64,000 nt of DNA from MWDV01 sp964634255 (GCA_964634255.1 CAZWJC010000009.1:1-64000), one strand, 5' to 3'. Numbered from the stretch's first letter, positions 52,086-61,235 are shown. The notes: a model not told the origin generated them from the sequence alone. Translations and numbers: made by a program.

Positions 52086-52236
52086 CTCTGAATCACCGGG
52101 TTGCCGGTTGGGCGCGCGGAGAATAACGAGCCCGTGTGGCCACCACAAGGGGTCTTCTCGGCCGGCCGTTCGCGTGGGCGGTTGCGGGGTGGTTTTCGGC
52201 GTGCCAAGCGCCTAGGTTTGGTTTACAAGCTCCACC

Positions 52237-52950
52237 ATGACTCCCACCCTGCGGCTCAAGGACCAGCCCCTTACGGAACGCCCGCGTGAACGGCTCGTCA
52301 CGCACGGCCCGGACGCGCTCAGCCCCGCCCAATTGATCGCCATCCTCATCCGCACCGGGCTGAAGGGGGCCAACGCGGTGGACATCGGCAAGCAACTCCT
52401 CGCACGCCATGGCAACAGTTTGCACGCCCTGGCCCAAGCGTCATTGGATGATCTCCGCCAAGTGAAAGGCATCGGCCGCGACAAGGCCGTGACGCTGGCG
52501 GCTGCCTTCGCGTTGGGCAAGAAACTAGCCGAGGAAAAACGCGCCGAATCGCCCGTCTTGGACAACCCCGAAGCCGTAGCCAACATCCTGCGCGAAGAAT
52601 TTCGCCGCGACCCAGTGGAGCGGCTCTACCTGCTGCTGCTCAACACGCGCCGGCGATTAATCCGGCTGGAGGCCGGCCCTCAAGGCACGCTTGATTCGAT
52701 TCTCGTGCATGCCCGGGACGTTTTCCGCACGGCCATCGCCGCGAACGCCGCGGCAATAGTCCTGGCCCATAACCATCCGAGCGGCGATCCGACCCCCTCC
52801 GAGGGCGACATCAAGGTGACGCGCGACCTTATCCGCGCCGGCCAGTTGCTCAAGATTGAGGTGCTGGATCACGTCATCGTGGGTCGGCCGTCATCCGAAC
52901 GCCAGAAAGACTATGTGTCCTTGCGCGAACTGGGATATTTCTATTCGTGA
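52237..52950 (+). CDS. radC: RadC-family JAB-domain protein
   Basis: This 237-aa protein has helix-hairpin-helix-like residues near the N-terminus (SLDDLRQVKGIGRDKAV). The C-terminal JAB/MPN domain contains HNHPSGDPTPSEGD (HxH...D metal motif) and ends in DYVSLRELGYF. Members are widespread; the old repair role is not supported and function remains unclear. It is complete. Its stop overlaps a longer in-frame reading of the FecR gene, but the FecR start used here lies 89 bp downstream. Confidence 0.95.
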   Translation: MTPTLRLKDQPLTERPRERLVTHGPDALSPAQLIAILIRTGLKGANAVDIGKQLLARHGNSLHALAQASLDDLRQVKGIGRDKAVTLAAAFALGKKLAEEKRAESPVLDNPEAVANILREEFRRDPVERLYLLLLNTRRRLIRLEAGPQGTLDSILVHARDVFRTAIAANAAAIVLAHNHPSGDPTPSEGDIKVTRDLIRAGQLLKIEVLDHVIVGRPSSERQKDYVSLRELGYFYS

Positions 52951-52973
52951 CCCGTTTTGAGCAGAATATTCGA

Positions 52974-53001
52974 TTGACAAAGCGATTCAGCCGCTTAGAC
53001 T
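52974..53001 (+). promoter_or_regulatory. Candidate promoter of the FecR gene
   Basis: A perfect TTGACA (52974-52979) and TAGACT (52996-53001) are separated by 16 bp. This lies 39 bp upstream of the FecR ATG at 53040. A good Shine-Dalgarno, AGGAG at 53029-53033, decides that start. Confidence 0.6.
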
Positions 53002-53039
53002 TGCGCCTGTTGAATCAATTTACAGATCAGGAGCGCATG

Positions 53040-53858
53040 ATGAAAATGACATCCACGTGGATTCAGAAAATTGCGGTCTGTGCGGCAGCTATGGCACTGG
53101 CCTTCTCCGTGGTCGCGGAGACCAAGCAGGTTAGCGCCAAGGTCACTCGCATCAAAGGTTCAGCCCGCTACAGCGTCGACGGCAGCACTTGGAAACCGCT
53201 AAGTGTGGGCCAATCCCTGTTCAGCGGCGCAACAATTCAGACCGCGGCCGGGTCCACCGTGGATTTGGTGCTGGGCCAGGATATTCCCATTGTTCGCGCC
53301 CCCCGCGTTGCTGAGTCGTTTTCCGTGCAGGGCATCGGGTACCAGATGCTGGCGGAGCAGGACGCCATTCGGATTTACCAAGACACAGTGCTCGCGATTG
53401 ACAAGTTGACCTCGACGCCCACCGGGATGGACGATGTGAAGGAAACGCAGCTCGACCTTCGCGCCGGTAAAATCTTCGGCAAGGTCAAGAAGATGTCGGC
53501 TGCCTCCAAATATGAGATCAAGCTGCCCAACGGCGTGGCCGGAATTCGTGGAACGGTTTACTCCGTGACTGCCGAAGGTGTTGTCACCGTTTTCTCCGGC
53601 CAAGTTGTCGTTGCTTACGTTGGCTCCAATGGCCAAGTCATTACGCAGGTTGTCGAAGCAGGCTACACGTTCGACGTGCGCACAGGCGGGCAACCCTCGC
53701 CGATTCCACAAGGGATCACGCCAGATTCGCTCCCGACGCCGCCGCCTGGCTTGACAGAAGTTCCTGGTGACCAGACGCACATCTTTGTTTCGCCAACATC
53801 GGGTGAAACTGGGAGCAACGGCGGATCGAGTGGTTCCGAGGGTACTGAGACCAAGTAG
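53040..53858 (+). CDS. Secreted FecR-domain protein
   Basis: This 272-aa protein has a signal peptide (IAVCAAAMALAFSVVA). The FecR domain spans about 35-200 (VTRIKGSARYSVDGSTWKPL, LFSGATIQTAAGSTVDLVL, YEIKLPNGVAGIRGTVYSV, VFSGQVVVAYV). The tail is Pro/Gly/Ser/Thr-rich. FecR domains of this sort are periplasmic partners of signalling proteins. ATG at 53040 is 6 nt after AGGAG; ATG at 53037 is too close. The gene precedes the CHASE2-adenylate cyclase, a pairing also known in other bacteria, with a strong terminator between them. Confidence 0.88.
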   Translation: MKMTSTWIQKIAVCAAAMALAFSVVAETKQVSAKVTRIKGSARYSVDGSTWKPLSVGQSLFSGATIQTAAGSTVDLVLGQDIPIVRAPRVAESFSVQGIGYQMLAEQDAIRIYQDTVLAIDKLTSTPTGMDDVKETQLDLRAGKIFGKVKKMSAASKYEIKLPNGVAGIRGTVYSVTAEGVVTVFSGQVVVAYVGSNGQVITQVVEAGYTFDVRTGGQPSPIPQGITPDSLPTPPPGLTEVPGDQTHIFVSPTSGETGSNGGSSGSEGTETK

Positions 53859-53877
53859 CCTCCAGTAGTCACTTTCA

Positions 53878-53915
53878 GGCCAGAGCAGCCTTGTGTTGCT
53901 CTGGCCTTTTTGTTT
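53878..53915 (+). terminator. Rho-independent terminator between FecR and CHASE2-cyclase genes
   Basis: GGCCAGAGCA (53878-53887) and TGCTCTGGCC (53897-53906) form a perfect 10-bp stem with a 9-nt loop, followed by TTTTTGTTT. It ends about 12 bp before the cyclase ATG at 53928, so cyclase expression may depend on read-through. Confidence 0.92.
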
Positions 53916-53927
53916 AGTTCGCCGGTG

Positions 53928-56195
53928 ATGCTCCGTCGAACCACGCTCACCTACCTGGCACTTACCTTGGCCGTAGTGGCGAGCTTCGTTTGGGTGACGG
54001 CTTCCCGTCCCAGTTTCGTCGAGAAGGTGGAGGCCCTGACTTACGACTGGCGGGTGAAACTCGCGCGGCAGACTCCCACCCCGGCGGCCACCAACCTGGG
54101 ATTCGTGGACATCAACGACCAGACGATCGCAGTGCTCAAGAGCCGCGCCTTGGGCAACGGGTACGGATTATACTGGCCGCGGCATATCTATGGGAAAGTC
54201 GCGCGCGAACTCCGACGCCAAGGGGCGCGAGCAGTCGCGTTTGATGTGCTCTTTGGCGAACCGCGGGATGACCACGGCGCTGTTCTGATCAACGACCAGT
54301 CGGTCGAATCCGACGAGTTCTTCGCGCTGCAATTGGCTGCCGCTGGCAACGTCATCCTCGCCGCAGATCGTGGCATGCTGCCAATCCCGTTGTTCGCCAC
54401 CAACGCTGCCGCCGTGGCCGACATCTCGGCGGAAAAGGACGTTGACGGCGTGTTGCGCCGGGCGCGAGCGTTCCAGATTTACCGACAATGGCATCCCATC
54501 TTCCTGAAAGCCGCCGAGGAATACGGCGTGGACTTGATACATGCGAATGTCGAGGCGCGTAGAATCCTCCTCACGCAGAGCGATGGGACCGAGGTTCCGC
54601 CGATCGACTTGGACGAGCAGGGGCGCTTCGCTCTGGCCGATTTTTCCGACAATCTCCCGGCCGGGTTGCCAAGCCACGCCGCCCCGTTTACCGAAATCCG
54701 CGTCTGGCACATGGGCATCGTGCTTGCGGCACTGGAGCTCAAGCTGGATTTGGCCCGGGCCGTGGTGAACTTACCCGAAGGCCGCATCGTCCTGCGCGGC
54801 GACGGTGGCCTTGAGCGCGTAATCCCGGTGGACGCGCAAGGTTACTTCTACATCGACTGGTCGCTCCCAACCAACGATCCGCGACTGACAGCCCAAAACT
54901 TCGTCAGCCTCTATCAGAAAGACCGCGACCGGCTCCGCGGCGAGACGAATGACATCCCGGACCTCTGGAAAGACAAGCTGGTGGTGATCGGCTCGACAGC
55001 CACGGGTAACGACCTCACCGATCTGGGCGCCACGCCGTTAGCGAAGGAAACATTTCTGCTGAGTAAGCACTGGAACGTCGCCAACACCATCATCCAAGAC
55101 CACTTCATCCGGCGCGCGTCACCACAGGTCGAGACTCTCATTGTTCTCGCGATGGCTGCGATCGCATTCGGGCTGACGATGGGGCTGCGTCCGCCATGGT
55201 CGTCGCTCAGCGTGGCGGCGTTGGGCGCAATCTATGCGGCGCTAACGGTCTGGGTATACACCCATTCACGCCTCTGGTTGCCCATGGTGCTGCCTCTGGC
55301 GGGTGGACTCGCGCTGACGCACGGCTGCATCCTTGCCTACCAAGCATTTTTCGAACAGAGCGAAAAGCGGCGCGTTAAAGCGGTGTTCAGTAAGATCGTC
55401 TCACCGAAGGTTGTCAACGTACTCCTTCGGGCGAAAGACTTGTCACTCGTTGGCGCGCGCCGCGAGGTCACCGTATTCTTTGCCGACGTACGTGGGTTCA
55501 CCGAGTTTACCGACGTGAGCCAAGAGAAGGTTGAGGAGTATGTACGTCTCCACCATCTGGTGGGGGCTGCTGCAGAAGCATGCTACGCGAAGCAGGCAGG
55601 AGAGACCCTTGCCACGGTCAATCTGTACCTCGCACACGTGGCTGACACAGTCATTAAGCACGACGGTGTCCTCGACAAATACATCGGAGATTGCGTGATG
55701 GCTTTCTGGGGCGCTCCGGCGCCGTCACCACAGCATGCTGCGGCATGCGTTCGCGCGGCCGTGGATGCGCAACGCGCCATCGACGCCCTCAACAAACGTC
55801 GCGCGGAAGAGAACAAAGCCATCGAGGCGGAGAATATTCGACGCGCCGCCACAGGCGAACCGCCGCTGGCGACTCGTCCGCAACTCCACTTGGGCACCGG
55901 CATCAACACTGGTGTCGTCACCGTGGGACTCATGGGATCGGAACAACACATTCGCAACTACACCGTGTTCGGACGGGAAGTCAATCTGGCCAGTCGCTTG
56001 GAGGGTGTTTCGGGACACGGACGAATTGTCATCAGCGAAACGACCCACCGCCACTTGTTGCGCGACGATCCAGCCCTGGCGAAGACCTGCGTTCCCCTGC
56101 CCGCCGTGACCGTCAAGGGAATCAAGGCCGCGGTGAACATCTATGAGGTTCCCTGGCGTTTGCCGGAACCCACCGCCAGCTCGGAGAACGCTTGA
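53928..56195 (+). CDS. CHASE2-domain adenylate/guanylate cyclase
   Basis: This 755-aa inner-membrane protein has one N-terminal TM (LTYLALTLAVVASFVWVTA) and a CHASE2 extracytoplasmic sensor over about 30-390 (VEALTYDWRVKLAR, LGFVDINDQTI, VAFDVLFGEP). Three TM helices follow near 400-475 (LIVLAMAAIAFGLTMGL, VAALGAIYAALTVWV, VLPLAGGLALTHGCI). The class III cyclase domain is C-terminal (VTVFFADVRGFTEFTD and YIGDCVMAFWGAP carry the metal-binding Asp residues; GREVNLASRLEG). Two insertions of about 20-25 aa interrupt the catalytic domain. ATG at 53928 was used; TTG at 53910 lies in the terminator. It should convert ATP to cAMP in response to an envelope signal. Confidence 0.93.
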   Translation: MLRRTTLTYLALTLAVVASFVWVTASRPSFVEKVEALTYDWRVKLARQTPTPAATNLGFVDINDQTIAVLKSRALGNGYGLYWPRHIYGKVARELRRQGARAVAFDVLFGEPRDDHGAVLINDQSVESDEFFALQLAAAGNVILAADRGMLPIPLFATNAAAVADISAEKDVDGVLRRARAFQIYRQWHPIFLKAAEEYGVDLIHANVEARRILLTQSDGTEVPPIDLDEQGRFALADFSDNLPAGLPSHAAPFTEIRVWHMGIVLAALELKLDLARAVVNLPEGRIVLRGDGGLERVIPVDAQGYFYIDWSLPTNDPRLTAQNFVSLYQKDRDRLRGETNDIPDLWKDKLVVIGSTATGNDLTDLGATPLAKETFLLSKHWNVANTIIQDHFIRRASPQVETLIVLAMAAIAFGLTMGLRPPWSSLSVAALGAIYAALTVWVYTHSRLWLPMVLPLAGGLALTHGCILAYQAFFEQSEKRRVKAVFSKIVSPKVVNVLLRAKDLSLVGARREVTVFFADVRGFTEFTDVSQEKVEEYVRLHHLVGAAAEACYAKQAGETLATVNLYLAHVADTVIKHDGVLDKYIGDCVMAFWGAPAPSPQHAAACVRAAVDAQRAIDALNKRRAEENKAIEAENIRRAATGEPPLATRPQLHLGTGINTGVVTVGLMGSEQHIRNYTVFGREVNLASRLEGVSGHGRIVISETTHRHLLRDDPALAKTCVPLPAVTVKGIKAAVNIYEVPWRLPEPTASSENA

Positions 56196-56338
56196 TGGAG
56201 TATCCGTATCTCGCTTGTCAATCCGCCGGCAAACAAACATGGACATGCACGGCGCAGAGTGACGGCCAACAGCGGATCGCGCTATCGCGCCAGGTTGCGA
56301 TTTGCATTTGAACCGCGCGGGCGCATATTGGGGTCATC

Positions 56339-56749
56339 ATGAGAATCACCATTGCCCTAACGCTTTGCTCTATCCTGTGCTTCGCCGCCGGCTGCGGCAA
56401 GCAAGACGCCTCGACCACTCCGACCACGACCGACGCGTCGAAGGCTGCAACGGAAGCCGCCAAACCAGCCGCCACAGCGGCGGAAACAGCCAAAGCGGCG
56501 GTGACTGCGGTTGCGACCGAAGCCGCCAGCCAGGCCGACGATCTCCTCAAAAAGGCGAAGAGTCTCGCGGATGCGCAGAAGTACCAAGATGCCGCCAACA
56601 TTCTGCAACAACTCTCCAGCCTGAAACTGACACCTGAGCAACAGAAGCTCGTAGATGATTTGAAAGCCCTCATTCAGAAAGCCCTGGCCAAAGAGGCCGC
56701 CGCACAAGGCACTAAAGCCGTGGGCGATCTCCTGGGCGGGAAGAAATAG
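56339..56749 (+). CDS. Small lipoprotein with helical Ala-rich region
   Basis: This 136-aa protein has a lipoprotein signal with AAGC (Cys about 19). A low-complexity Ala/Thr/Lys region (about 25-75) is followed by a helical, TPR-like part (DDLLKKAKSLADAQKYQDAANILQQL; quoted length trimmed here to key residues DDLLKKAK and YQDAANILQQL). Family not recognised. It is in line with the cyclase upstream and the LEA14-like lipoprotein downstream, with a hairpin between them. Confidence 0.7.
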   Translation: MRITIALTLCSILCFAAGCGKQDASTTPTTTDASKAATEAAKPAATAAETAKAAVTAVATEAASQADDLLKKAKSLADAQKYQDAANILQQLSSLKLTPEQQKLVDDLKALIQKALAKEAAAQGTKAVGDLLGGKK

Positions 56750-56798
56750 GGACCAGCTTATTGCGCGTGCAGAGCGCTTTATCGTCAAGCAGACCCCG

Positions 56799-56848
56799 CT
56801 GGGCGCCGATTGGAGCGTTTCGGGTTCGTCGGCGCCCAGTCTCCTTTC
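56799..56848 (+). terminator. Hairpin with pyrimidine tail after the small lipoprotein gene
   Basis: CTGGGCGCCGA (56799-56809) and TCGGCGCCCAG (56829-56839) form a perfect 11-bp stem with a 19-nt loop, followed by TCTCCTTTC. It lies 50 bp after the lipoprotein stop and may end that transcript. Confidence 0.55.
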
Positions 56849-56891
56849 AGCGCAACGCGGTTTTCCCGCAGTGGCGTTCCAGACACCGTTC

Positions 56892-57386
56892 ATGAAAACA
56901 CCTCGGAGACTCCTCGCTCTAGCCACCGCTGTTGGCATCTGTTTGGCTTGGATGGGCTGCACCACATATCGCCCCGGTGCGGAGCTAAAAGTGAGCCTGG
57001 TCAATGTGCGTTTCGCCCAAAGCACAGTTCTGGAAACAACTGCGATTTTCACCGTGCGCCTGCAGAACGAATCGCCCGAGCCGGTAACGATCAGCGGCGG
57101 CGTCCACAAATTCTATCTGGACGGCGCTTGCATTGGCGAGGGGTTGTCAAACGAGACGTTCGCCCTGCCGCGGCTGGACTCCGCAACGCAGGACCTCACC
57201 GTGCATCTGCGCAATCTCACCGTCGCGCGCAAACTGAAACCGATTCTGGAGCAAAAGCGTTTCGACTACCGCGTCGAGAGCACGCTGTATCAGGAGCAGG
57301 ATGGCCGGCGAGGGCGAACCAAGATCTCGAATGCCGGCCAGTTGGACCTCCGCGAGTTCCAGCCCACCGCGCCGCCAGCCCATTGA
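56892..57386 (+). CDS. LEA14/WHy-domain-like lipoprotein
   Basis: This 164-aa protein has a signal peptide with lipobox WMGC (Cys about 22). A single beta-sandwich follows, of the water-stress/LEA type 2 style (LKVSLVNVRFAQSTVLETTA, FTVRLQNESPEPVTISGGVHKFYLDG; only the patterns VRLQNESPEP and GGVHKFYLDG are used here). Such proteins are envelope stress or trafficking lipoproteins; the role is not defined. Start chosen at MKTPRRL (56892). The hybrid histidine kinase gene begins 23 bp downstream. Confidence 0.78.
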   Translation: MKTPRRLLALATAVGICLAWMGCTTYRPGAELKVSLVNVRFAQSTVLETTAIFTVRLQNESPEPVTISGGVHKFYLDGACIGEGLSNETFALPRLDSATQDLTVHLRNLTVARKLKPILEQKRFDYRVESTLYQEQDGRRGRTKISNAGQLDLREFQPTAPPAH

Positions 57387-57409
57387 CCTCGCCCTCCGTC
57401 ATTTCCACC

Positions 57410-59065
57410 GTGGAATCACAGACGATACCGACGCCACCCGCCAACTGCGCCCAGCAGACCGCGCCGCCGGCGCCACCGATCAACAGCGTTGTTCCCTGCG
57501 ACGCCTGCGAGCGGCTTGAAGCCACCAATCGCACAAAACTGGAGTTCTTGGCCAACATGAGCCACGAAATCCGTACGCCGATGAACGCGATCCTCGGCCT
57601 GACCGACCTGGTGCTGGAAACCCAGCTCTCGCCCCAGCAACGTCGCCATCTCGAAGCTGTCCAGACTTCCGCCGAGAGTCTGCTGACGCTGATCAACGAT
57701 CTCCTGGACATCTCGAAAATCGAGGCCGGCAAGTTCGAACTGCACCCAGAACCGTTCGCGCTCTCAGTAGTCTTGGAGCAGGTCGTCAAAGCATTGACGG
57801 TTCAAGCCGCCCAGAAACATCTCGGTCTTTCCCTGAGCATCGTTCCCAGCGTGCCAGAGGTCTTGGTCGGCGATCCCTGCCGCTTACGGCAGATCCTCTT
57901 CAACCTGGTCGGCAACGCGATCAAGTTTACGGACCAAGGCCGCGTCGAGGTGAGCGTGGCCGTCGCCGGAGACGACACGACTCGCTTCACGCGCAAGGAG
58001 CAACCGGTCGGAGCCTCGCCTCCTTCTGCATCGGACTGTCTGCTGCACTTCTGCGTCAGCGACACGGGTATCGGCATCCCGCTGGAAAAGCAGCAGGCCA
58101 TCTTCGAGCCGTTCACGCAAGCGGACACCTCCATCTCCCGGCGGTTCGGCGGCACGGGGTTGGGGCTGACGATCTCTGCGAAGCTTTGTCGGATGATGGC
58201 CGGACGGATTTGGGTTCGCAGTGTGCCGGGCGAGGGCAGTCAGTTTCACTTCACGGTGCGATTCCGCATTCACGCCGAGCCGTTGGTGGCGACCTTACCA
58301 ATCCAACCGGCACCCGGTCCGGGGCGATTGCGCGTGCTGTTGGCGGAGGATAATCCCCTCAACCGTGAAGTTGCATCCGCCTTGCTGGGACGCATGGGAC
58401 ACGCCTTAGTCGTAACCGAGGACGGCGAGGAGGCGCTGTCGGCGCTCGAGCGCGATACGTTTGACGTGCTCTTGTTGGACGTCCAAATGCCCGGCACGGA
58501 TGGTTTCGAAGTCATGCGGAGGATTCGCGAGCGCGAGGCCGGCAACAGCCATCACCTTCCGATCATCGCGGTCACCGCGCACGCCATGAAGGGCGACCGC
58601 GAGCGGTGTCTGGCCGCCGGTGCGGACGATTACGTCAGCAAGCCGCTCCGCCGCCAGGACCTCGCCCAAGCCATCGCTCGGGTATTCTCAGCCCGGCCCG
58701 CCGCGCCTGCATTAGTCAGACAGCCTGGACAGATTTGTCTCGATCGGCTGCTCGAGGAAGTCGAGGGGGACCGCACGGTGCTCCGTCGGATGATCGCACT
58801 CTACTTCGACACCACGCCCGCCATGCTCTCCCACGTGCAGCGGGCGGCTGAAGCGGGTGACGCCGCCGCGCTCGCCCGTGCCACGCACACGCTGAAAGGA
58901 TCTGCCGCTCAATTCGGTGCAGAAGAGGCCTACCAATTACTGGCAGCGATGGAACAAAGCGCCCGTGAAGGCAACGTGACGAATGCGACTTCCCACCTGC
59001 CGGAGTTGATTAACGCTCTGGACCAAGTGGCCGCGGACCTTAGGACTTTCCAGGCGGGGCTTTGA
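57410..59065 (+). CDS. Soluble hybrid histidine kinase with receiver and HPt domains
   Basis: This 551-aa protein starts at GTG 57410 (the in-frame extension to 56810 overlaps the LEA14-like gene). About 55 residues without a TM or PAS domain are followed by the H-box FLANMSHEIRTPMNAILG. The HATPase follows (NLVGNAIKFTDQG, SDTGIGIPLEKQ, GGTGLGLTISAKLC), then a receiver (VLLAEDNPLNREV, DVLLLDVQMPGTDGFEV, YVSKPLRRQ) and an HPt domain with ATHTLKGSAAQFGAEE. It is a complete internal phosphorelay. The input is presumably supplied by a partner. Its 3' end overlaps the convergent permease gene by 26 bp. Confidence 0.92.
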   Translation: MESQTIPTPPANCAQQTAPPAPPINSVVPCDACERLEATNRTKLEFLANMSHEIRTPMNAILGLTDLVLETQLSPQQRRHLEAVQTSAESLLTLINDLLDISKIEAGKFELHPEPFALSVVLEQVVKALTVQAAQKHLGLSLSIVPSVPEVLVGDPCRLRQILFNLVGNAIKFTDQGRVEVSVAVAGDDTTRFTRKEQPVGASPPSASDCLLHFCVSDTGIGIPLEKQQAIFEPFTQADTSISRRFGGTGLGLTISAKLCRMMAGRIWVRSVPGEGSQFHFTVRFRIHAEPLVATLPIQPAPGPGRLRVLLAEDNPLNREVASALLGRMGHALVVTEDGEEALSALERDTFDVLLLDVQMPGTDGFEVMRRIREREAGNSHHLPIIAVTAHAMKGDRERCLAAGADDYVSKPLRRQDLAQAIARVFSARPAAPALVRQPGQICLDRLLEEVEGDRTVLRRMIALYFDTTPAMLSHVQRAAEAGDAAALARATHTLKGSAAQFGAEEAYQLLAAMEQSAREGNVTNATSHLPELINALDQVAADLRTFQAGL

Positions 59066-60599
59066 TTCCGTTCCGCAGGCGGCTGTTGGCAAACCCGTAG
59101 AGGAAATAGAAGACCAACCCGACGCCGAGCCAGATAAAGAAACGCCGCCAAGTGGTCCACGGCAATTCAATCATCAGCCACGCGCACGAGGCGATGGCCA
59201 TGAGCGGCACGAACGGCACCCAGGGCGTGCGGAACGGGCGTGCCCGGCTTGGCTCTTTCACCCGCAGCACGATGATCCCTGCGGCCACCAGCACGAAGGC
59301 GAACAGCGTCCCGATATTGCAGAGCTCCACCACCTCGTTGATGTTAGTCATCGCCGCGAAGACGGCCACAGCCACACCGGTCAGGATCGTGGTGATGTGT
59401 GGCGTGCGGTACCGCGGATGTACTTTGGCCGCCCATTGCGGCAGCAGGCCGTCGCGTGCCATCGAAAAGAAGATGCGCGGCTGGCCGAGTTGAAACACCA
59501 GCAGCACGGAGGTGGTCGCGAAGACCGCCCCGAATGAAATGACACCGGCGGTCCAGTTCATGCCGCGTTCGTGGAACGCCATCGCCAATGGATCCGCCAC
59601 GCCTGAAAACCGGTCCCATTTCACCATCCCCGTGAGCACCAGCGCCACCGCGACATAGATTACCGTGCAAACGATCAAGCTCGCGATAATGCCAATGGGC
59701 ATGTTGCGCTGTGGATTGCGGGTCTCCTCTGCCGCCGTCGAAACGGCATCAAATCCGATATAGGCGAAAAAGATGATCGCCGCCGCGCTGGAGATACCCG
59801 CAAAGCCGGTCGGCGCAAACGGCGTCCAGTTCGCTGGCTTCACATAGAGCGCGCCCACGCCCACAAACAGGCCGATGACCAGCAGTTTGATGATCACCAT
59901 CGCGCTGTTGAAACCGGCGCTCTCCCGAATACCTCGCACGAGAATCCAAGTGATCAGGGCCACAATCAAGACGGCAGGCAGGTTGAAAACGATCGGCAGC
60001 CCCAGGACGCGCGGCGCGTGTTCCAGCGCGGCGCCGTTACGCAGCATCGTGTCACCCAAGGTGGCCAAGTCCAGACCACCCGCCTTCGCGGCCGCGATTT
60101 CCTTGGCGGCCTGCAACGCCGAGCGGAGGTCCGTGCCCAGCCAGGCTGGCCAGTGGCAACCGAAGCCGGCGAGTAGGCTCTGGAAATAGTCAGACCAACC
60201 GATCGCCACCGCTACGTTGCCCACGGCGTATTCGAGGATCAAATCCCAACCGATAATCCACGCGATCAGTTCGCCAAGCGTGGCGTAGGCGTATGTGTAA
60301 GCCGAACCAGCCACCGGCACCATGGCGGCAAATTCACAGTAGCAGAGCGCCGCGAAGCCACACGCAATGGCTACGAGCACGAACGACAACACCAGCGCCG
60401 GCCCCGCGCCGATGTGTTCCGAGCCGCCTGCCGCCGCCGTGCCGACCGTCGAGAAGATCCCGGCGCCGATGATGCCACCCACGCCCAGCAGGGTGAGCTG
60501 TATCGGCCCGAGCGCGCGTTTGAGTTGGTGCTGCGGCTCGACGGTCTCGTGGACCAGCGAGTCGAGCGACTTGCGTTGAAAGAGCTTCGACCAGGGCAT
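59040..60599 (-). CDS. APC-family amino acid permease (cationic amino acid transporter type)
   Basis: This 519-aa polytopic protein has about 12 to 14 TM helices. The APC signature is GIIGAGIFSTVGTAA (substrate-binding unwound TM1), followed by SAYTYAYATLGELIAWIIGW, FFAYIGFDAVSTAAEE and FQLGQPRIFFSMARDGLLP. This matches the CAT (2.A.3.3) subfamily; cationic amino acids are the usual substrates, but this cannot be decided from sequence. ATG at 60599 begins MPWSKLF. It is convergent with the hybrid kinase and 120 bp downstream of the SixA-like gene. Confidence 0.92.
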   Translation of the reverse strand: MPWSKLFQRKSLDSLVHETVEPQHQLKRALGPIQLTLLGVGGIIGAGIFSTVGTAAAGGSEHIGAGPALVLSFVLVAIACGFAALCYCEFAAMVPVAGSAYTYAYATLGELIAWIIGWDLILEYAVGNVAVAIGWSDYFQSLLAGFGCHWPAWLGTDLRSALQAAKEIAAAKAGGLDLATLGDTMLRNGAALEHAPRVLGLPIVFNLPAVLIVALITWILVRGIRESAGFNSAMVIIKLLVIGLFVGVGALYVKPANWTPFAPTGFAGISSAAAIIFFAYIGFDAVSTAAEETRNPQRNMPIGIIASLIVCTVIYVAVALVLTGMVKWDRFSGVADPLAMAFHERGMNWTAGVISFGAVFATTSVLLVFQLGQPRIFFSMARDGLLPQWAAKVHPRYRTPHITTILTGVAVAVFAAMTNINEVVELCNIGTLFAFVLVAAGIIVLRVKEPSRARPFRTPWVPFVPLMAIASCAWLMIELPWTTWRRFFIWLGVGLVFYFLYGFANSRLRNGIKAPPGKS

Positions 60600-60719
60600 G
60601 ATAGCGCGCACAGCAGATGGGAGGGCCGCGGCCAGTTCAAGAGAAAAGTAGTCCGCCGCGGCGATTCTCCGCTGGTCGAAACGTCCAGCGAAGCCTCACC
60701 CCCCGACACAACCCGTGGC

Positions 60720-61235
60720 TCACGATCTCTTCGCTCGTTTCGAACCCACAAGCCGCGGCGACAACACCCATTCCAAACTCGCGCACCGACCGACTCGCAG
60801 CCGCTCGACTTCTAGCCGACAGATGCCGCCCTTCTTCAGCGTCAGCAACAAGCTTTGCCCGCCCGTGCAAAGCAACGAAACCAGACCGCTCAGGTGCGGC
60901 TCGTGGCCGACGAGCAGCAGGCTCTTCGGCGCGGGTCGGAGTTCATTCAACTGGCGAATGAGTTCGCCGTAGTCGCCGGCCGGTGTGAGGGGAGCGGCGA
61001 ACTCCAACCGGTCGTGCAACCGCAACCCGCGCTCTATGATCTCCGCCGTCTCCCGTGCCCGAACGAGCGGGCTGGAGAAGATAACGTCGAAGGTGATCTC
61101 CCACTGGCGCAGCGCGTGAGCGAGGGCCTTGGTGCGTTGCTGCCCCCGGCTGGTGAGAGGTCGGTCGGCGTCATTGGCGTAACGCGGGTCGCCGTGGTCG
61201 GCAGCCTCGCCATGTCGCAGTATGTAGAGTTTCAT
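60720..61235 (-). CDS. sixA: SixA-type phosphohistidine phosphatase (histidine phosphatase family)
   Basis: This 171-aa protein starts MKLYILRHGEAADHGD with the RHG catalytic motif. FSSPLVRARETAEII and LLVGHEPHLSGL with the second catalytic His complete the active site. Length and motifs match SixA, which dephosphorylates HPt phosphohistidine. The gene overlaps the CHAD gene (ATGA at 61232-61235) and is co-transcribed with it and ppk1. Confidence 0.92.
   Translation of the reverse strand: MKLYILRHGEAADHGDPRYANDADRPLTSRGQQRTKALAHALRQWEITFDVIFSSPLVRARETAEIIERGLRLHDRLEFAAPLTPAGDYGELIRQLNELRPAPKSLLLVGHEPHLSGLVSLLCTGGQSLLLTLKKGGICRLEVERLRVGRCASLEWVLSPRLVGSKRAKRS

Noticed and set aside
56810..57409. 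N-terminal extension of the hybrid kinase
   Set aside because: It would overlap the whole LEA14-like lipoprotein gene in another frame, and the extension lacks any domain or membrane segment.
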